Shown in pieces: positions 5,825 through 7,025 of a stretch of DNA of 7,025 bases. Position 1 is the first letter of the stretch, and each line of letters opens with the position of its first letter. The translations under genes and the position numbers were made by a program. Under the pieces are notes generated by a model, which was given only the letters and a program-made list of their open reading frames with translations, did not search any database and was not told the DNA's origin. This DNA is from an uncultured Phycisphaerae bacterium. GTDB taxonomy: Bacteria > Planctomycetota > Phycisphaerae > Phycisphaerales > SM1A02. Location of the stretch: the NCBI GenBank assembly GCA_937899935.1, contig CALCOW010000322.1:1-7025 (forward strand). Direction: 5' to 3'.

Positions 5825-7025
5825 TGGCAAAAAGAAACACGACCCCAAATGTTGACGCATCAAGCCTCGGCAATATGGGCGGATCATTGACTCCCAGGTC
5901 ATACTCAGTACCAACTTTGCCAGCAACGACTTATCAAGCCAACACCCAAGATGTTGACACACTAACTACTGCATTGAGAGGCGCTGCGGGCGCTGTTGCT
6001 TATACCGGGAATATGTTTCGCGGCCTCTTTGCTGGGGGCGGCGCATCAATTGCACGGGCTGGACAAGAGGGTGCCACCGATGGTCTTGGACTTAGTGTTT
6101 CACTTAATGATTCGGTTGTCCCTGAACAGCTTGGCGTCAGCGCGAACGACTTATTTATTGTTAGCCGCGATGGGCTAAACACAGAAAAGGGAACAACGGT
6201 ATTCGGTGGTGAGGCCCTTGAGCTGTATTTTTCCGATTGGACGAGAAGCAAGGCAAATTTACTTTACCCCCCAGGCTCACAAGAGCACGCTGCATACTTA
6301 CGCCAGGTCCAGGGCAAAGTGGCAGGCTGGGGACACAAGTATTACAACAATGTATTCCGACCATTAGAAGAGAGCCTCGAAGACACCCACTTAGCCAATG
6401 GCTTAGGTGAAACTCTCATTGATCCAGAGAACCCGGATAACCATTTTGTATTGCGGGATGTCAACAATCTTTCCGCAGAGCGAAAAGCAGGGGTCTATGC
6501 CCAGACCACTATGAATCTTGCTCAAACCCAGGAATGGAGCGCATTTGAGCAGTTTACAGGGAAATACCCCGCAGAACTTTCTACGGAGCAGGGGGAGGCT
6601 GTAAAAGAGGCTGCGAAAAAGGCCGCCTACTCCATAGATTTTGTAGGCCAAGGGCCAGGGACCGAAAACCAGGAAGCCCTTATTCGACTGTATAAAAACG
6701 ATCCGACGTTCGCCAAAATCTTGATGGATCGTTACAGACAAGAGGTAATTGACAAGGGTCTGACAGTAAACGATCGCCGCCAAGACCTTGACCACTTTGA
6801 ATCTAGGCATGGCCGGGACAACGAAATTTACACTCGTCTTTCTATATCACCGTTTCACGAAATTGATAACAGACTTGTTAAGCAGCAACAAGAAGAACAG
6901 GGCAATCGTATTTTGGCTGCCTTATACGAGAAAGGCGAACGAGGTATGTCGGTCAGTGAACTCACAAAAGTAGTCGCAGAGGATACGGGGTTTCCAGAGG
7001 CAGTAGCTCGCCGTAAGCTCCAAGA
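5824..7025 (+). CDS. Internal virion protein, gp15 position, N-terminal part (3' end outside window)
   Basis: A frame open from ATG 5824 to the right edge gives 400 residues without a stop. Its start overlaps the previous stop (TAATG). Position right after the gp14-like gene is where T7 has gp15 (747 residues), a large internal protein ejected into the periplasm. The first ~50 residues are polar and low-complexity, followed by an Ala/Gly stretch (GAAGAVAYTGNMFRGLFAGGGAS, 53-75, broken here only by single residues) and then a mainly helical, charged body with no recognised enzymatic motif. The end (about 372-399) reads ERGMSVSELTKVVAEDTGFPE, with helix-turn-helix-like spacing but no proof of DNA binding. 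I see no direct residue match to T7 gp15, so the assignment rests on synteny. The nearest ribosome-site-like bases (AGGGGA 5806-5811) lie 12 bases away, so translation is likely coupled to the gene before it. Confidence 0.75.
   Translation, partial: MAKRNTTPNVDASSLGNMGGSLTPRSYSVPTLPATTYQANTQDVDTLTTALRGAAGAVAYTGNMFRGLFAGGGASIARAGQEGATDGLGLSVSLNDSVVPEQLGVSANDLFIVSRDGLNTEKGTTVFGGEALELYFSDWTRSKANLLYPPGSQEHAAYLRQVQGKVAGWGHKYYNNVFRPLEESLEDTHLANGLGETLIDPENPDNHFVLRDVNNLSAERKAGVYAQTTMNLAQTQEWSAFEQFTGKYPAELSTEQGEAVKEAAKKAAYSIDFVGQGPGTENQEALIRLYKNDPTFAKILMDRYRQEVIDKGLTVNDRRQDLDHFESRHGRDNEIYTRLSISPFHEIDNRLVKQQQEEQGNRILAALYEKGERGMSVSELTKVVAEDTGFPEAVARRKLQ

Noticed and set aside
6403..6810. 135-codon open frame on the minus strand
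   Set aside because: It is opposite the gp15-position gene, is Cys/Phe-rich with no domain, and has no sign of its own promoter or ribosome site.
1..7025. CRISPR array, tRNA, insertion sequence or attachment site
   Set aside because: No regularly spaced repeats, tRNA-like cloverleaf, transposase or terminal repeats were seen; almost every base is in phage structural genes.

Overview
The window is a stretch of the virion-assembly region of a tailed bacteriophage with a short tail (podovirus, T7-like organisation). It is free or integrated DNA, which cannot be told from here. The key evidence is collinearity with T7 genes 11, 12, 14 and 15: two tail tubular protein A (adaptor) genes, one tail tubular protein B (nozzle) gene, a gp14-like internal virion protein, and a large protein in the gp15 position. 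No replication, lysogeny or host metabolic gene is visible, and there is no tRNA, insertion sequence, CRISPR array or origin. All genes lie on the + strand. They are packed with 1-8 base overlaps or gaps of 1-3 bases, as expected for one co-transcribed late operon. The N-terminal 'MSNLKVDSI' of one gene resembles openings common in marine podovirus fibre proteins, so an aquatic Gram-negative host is a reasonable guess, but the host is not determined by the sequence.

Layout. 1-287: tail of an unidentified reading frame, which enters from the left edge and ends in an ATGA overlap; its last third reads poorly as protein and may hold a frame error. 284-799: a small protein with a lipoprotein-type signal and a second hydrophobic segment. 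792-1472: a beta-rich, fibre-like protein. 1474-2091 and 2091-2738: two tandem, diverged tail tubular A paralogues. 2738-5224: tail tubular protein B, with an apparent extra domain at residues ~498-557. 5228-5824: gp14-like internal (ejection) protein. 5824-7025: the first 400 residues of a gp15-position internal virion protein, running off the right edge. There is no gene 13 counterpart between the nozzle and gp14-like genes.

How the parts work together (from T7 biology). Tail tubular A forms the ring that joins the portal to the tail, and tail tubular B forms the nozzle below it. The gp14/gp15 (and normally gp16) proteins sit inside the head and are ejected to make a channel across the cell envelope. 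The fibre-like and lipoprotein-like genes just upstream are probably extra tail, decoration, lysis or exclusion functions; the sequence does not settle which. The points most worth a second look are the duplicated adaptor gene, the inserted domain in the nozzle, the two unassigned genes before the adaptor pair, and the frame conflict at the left edge.
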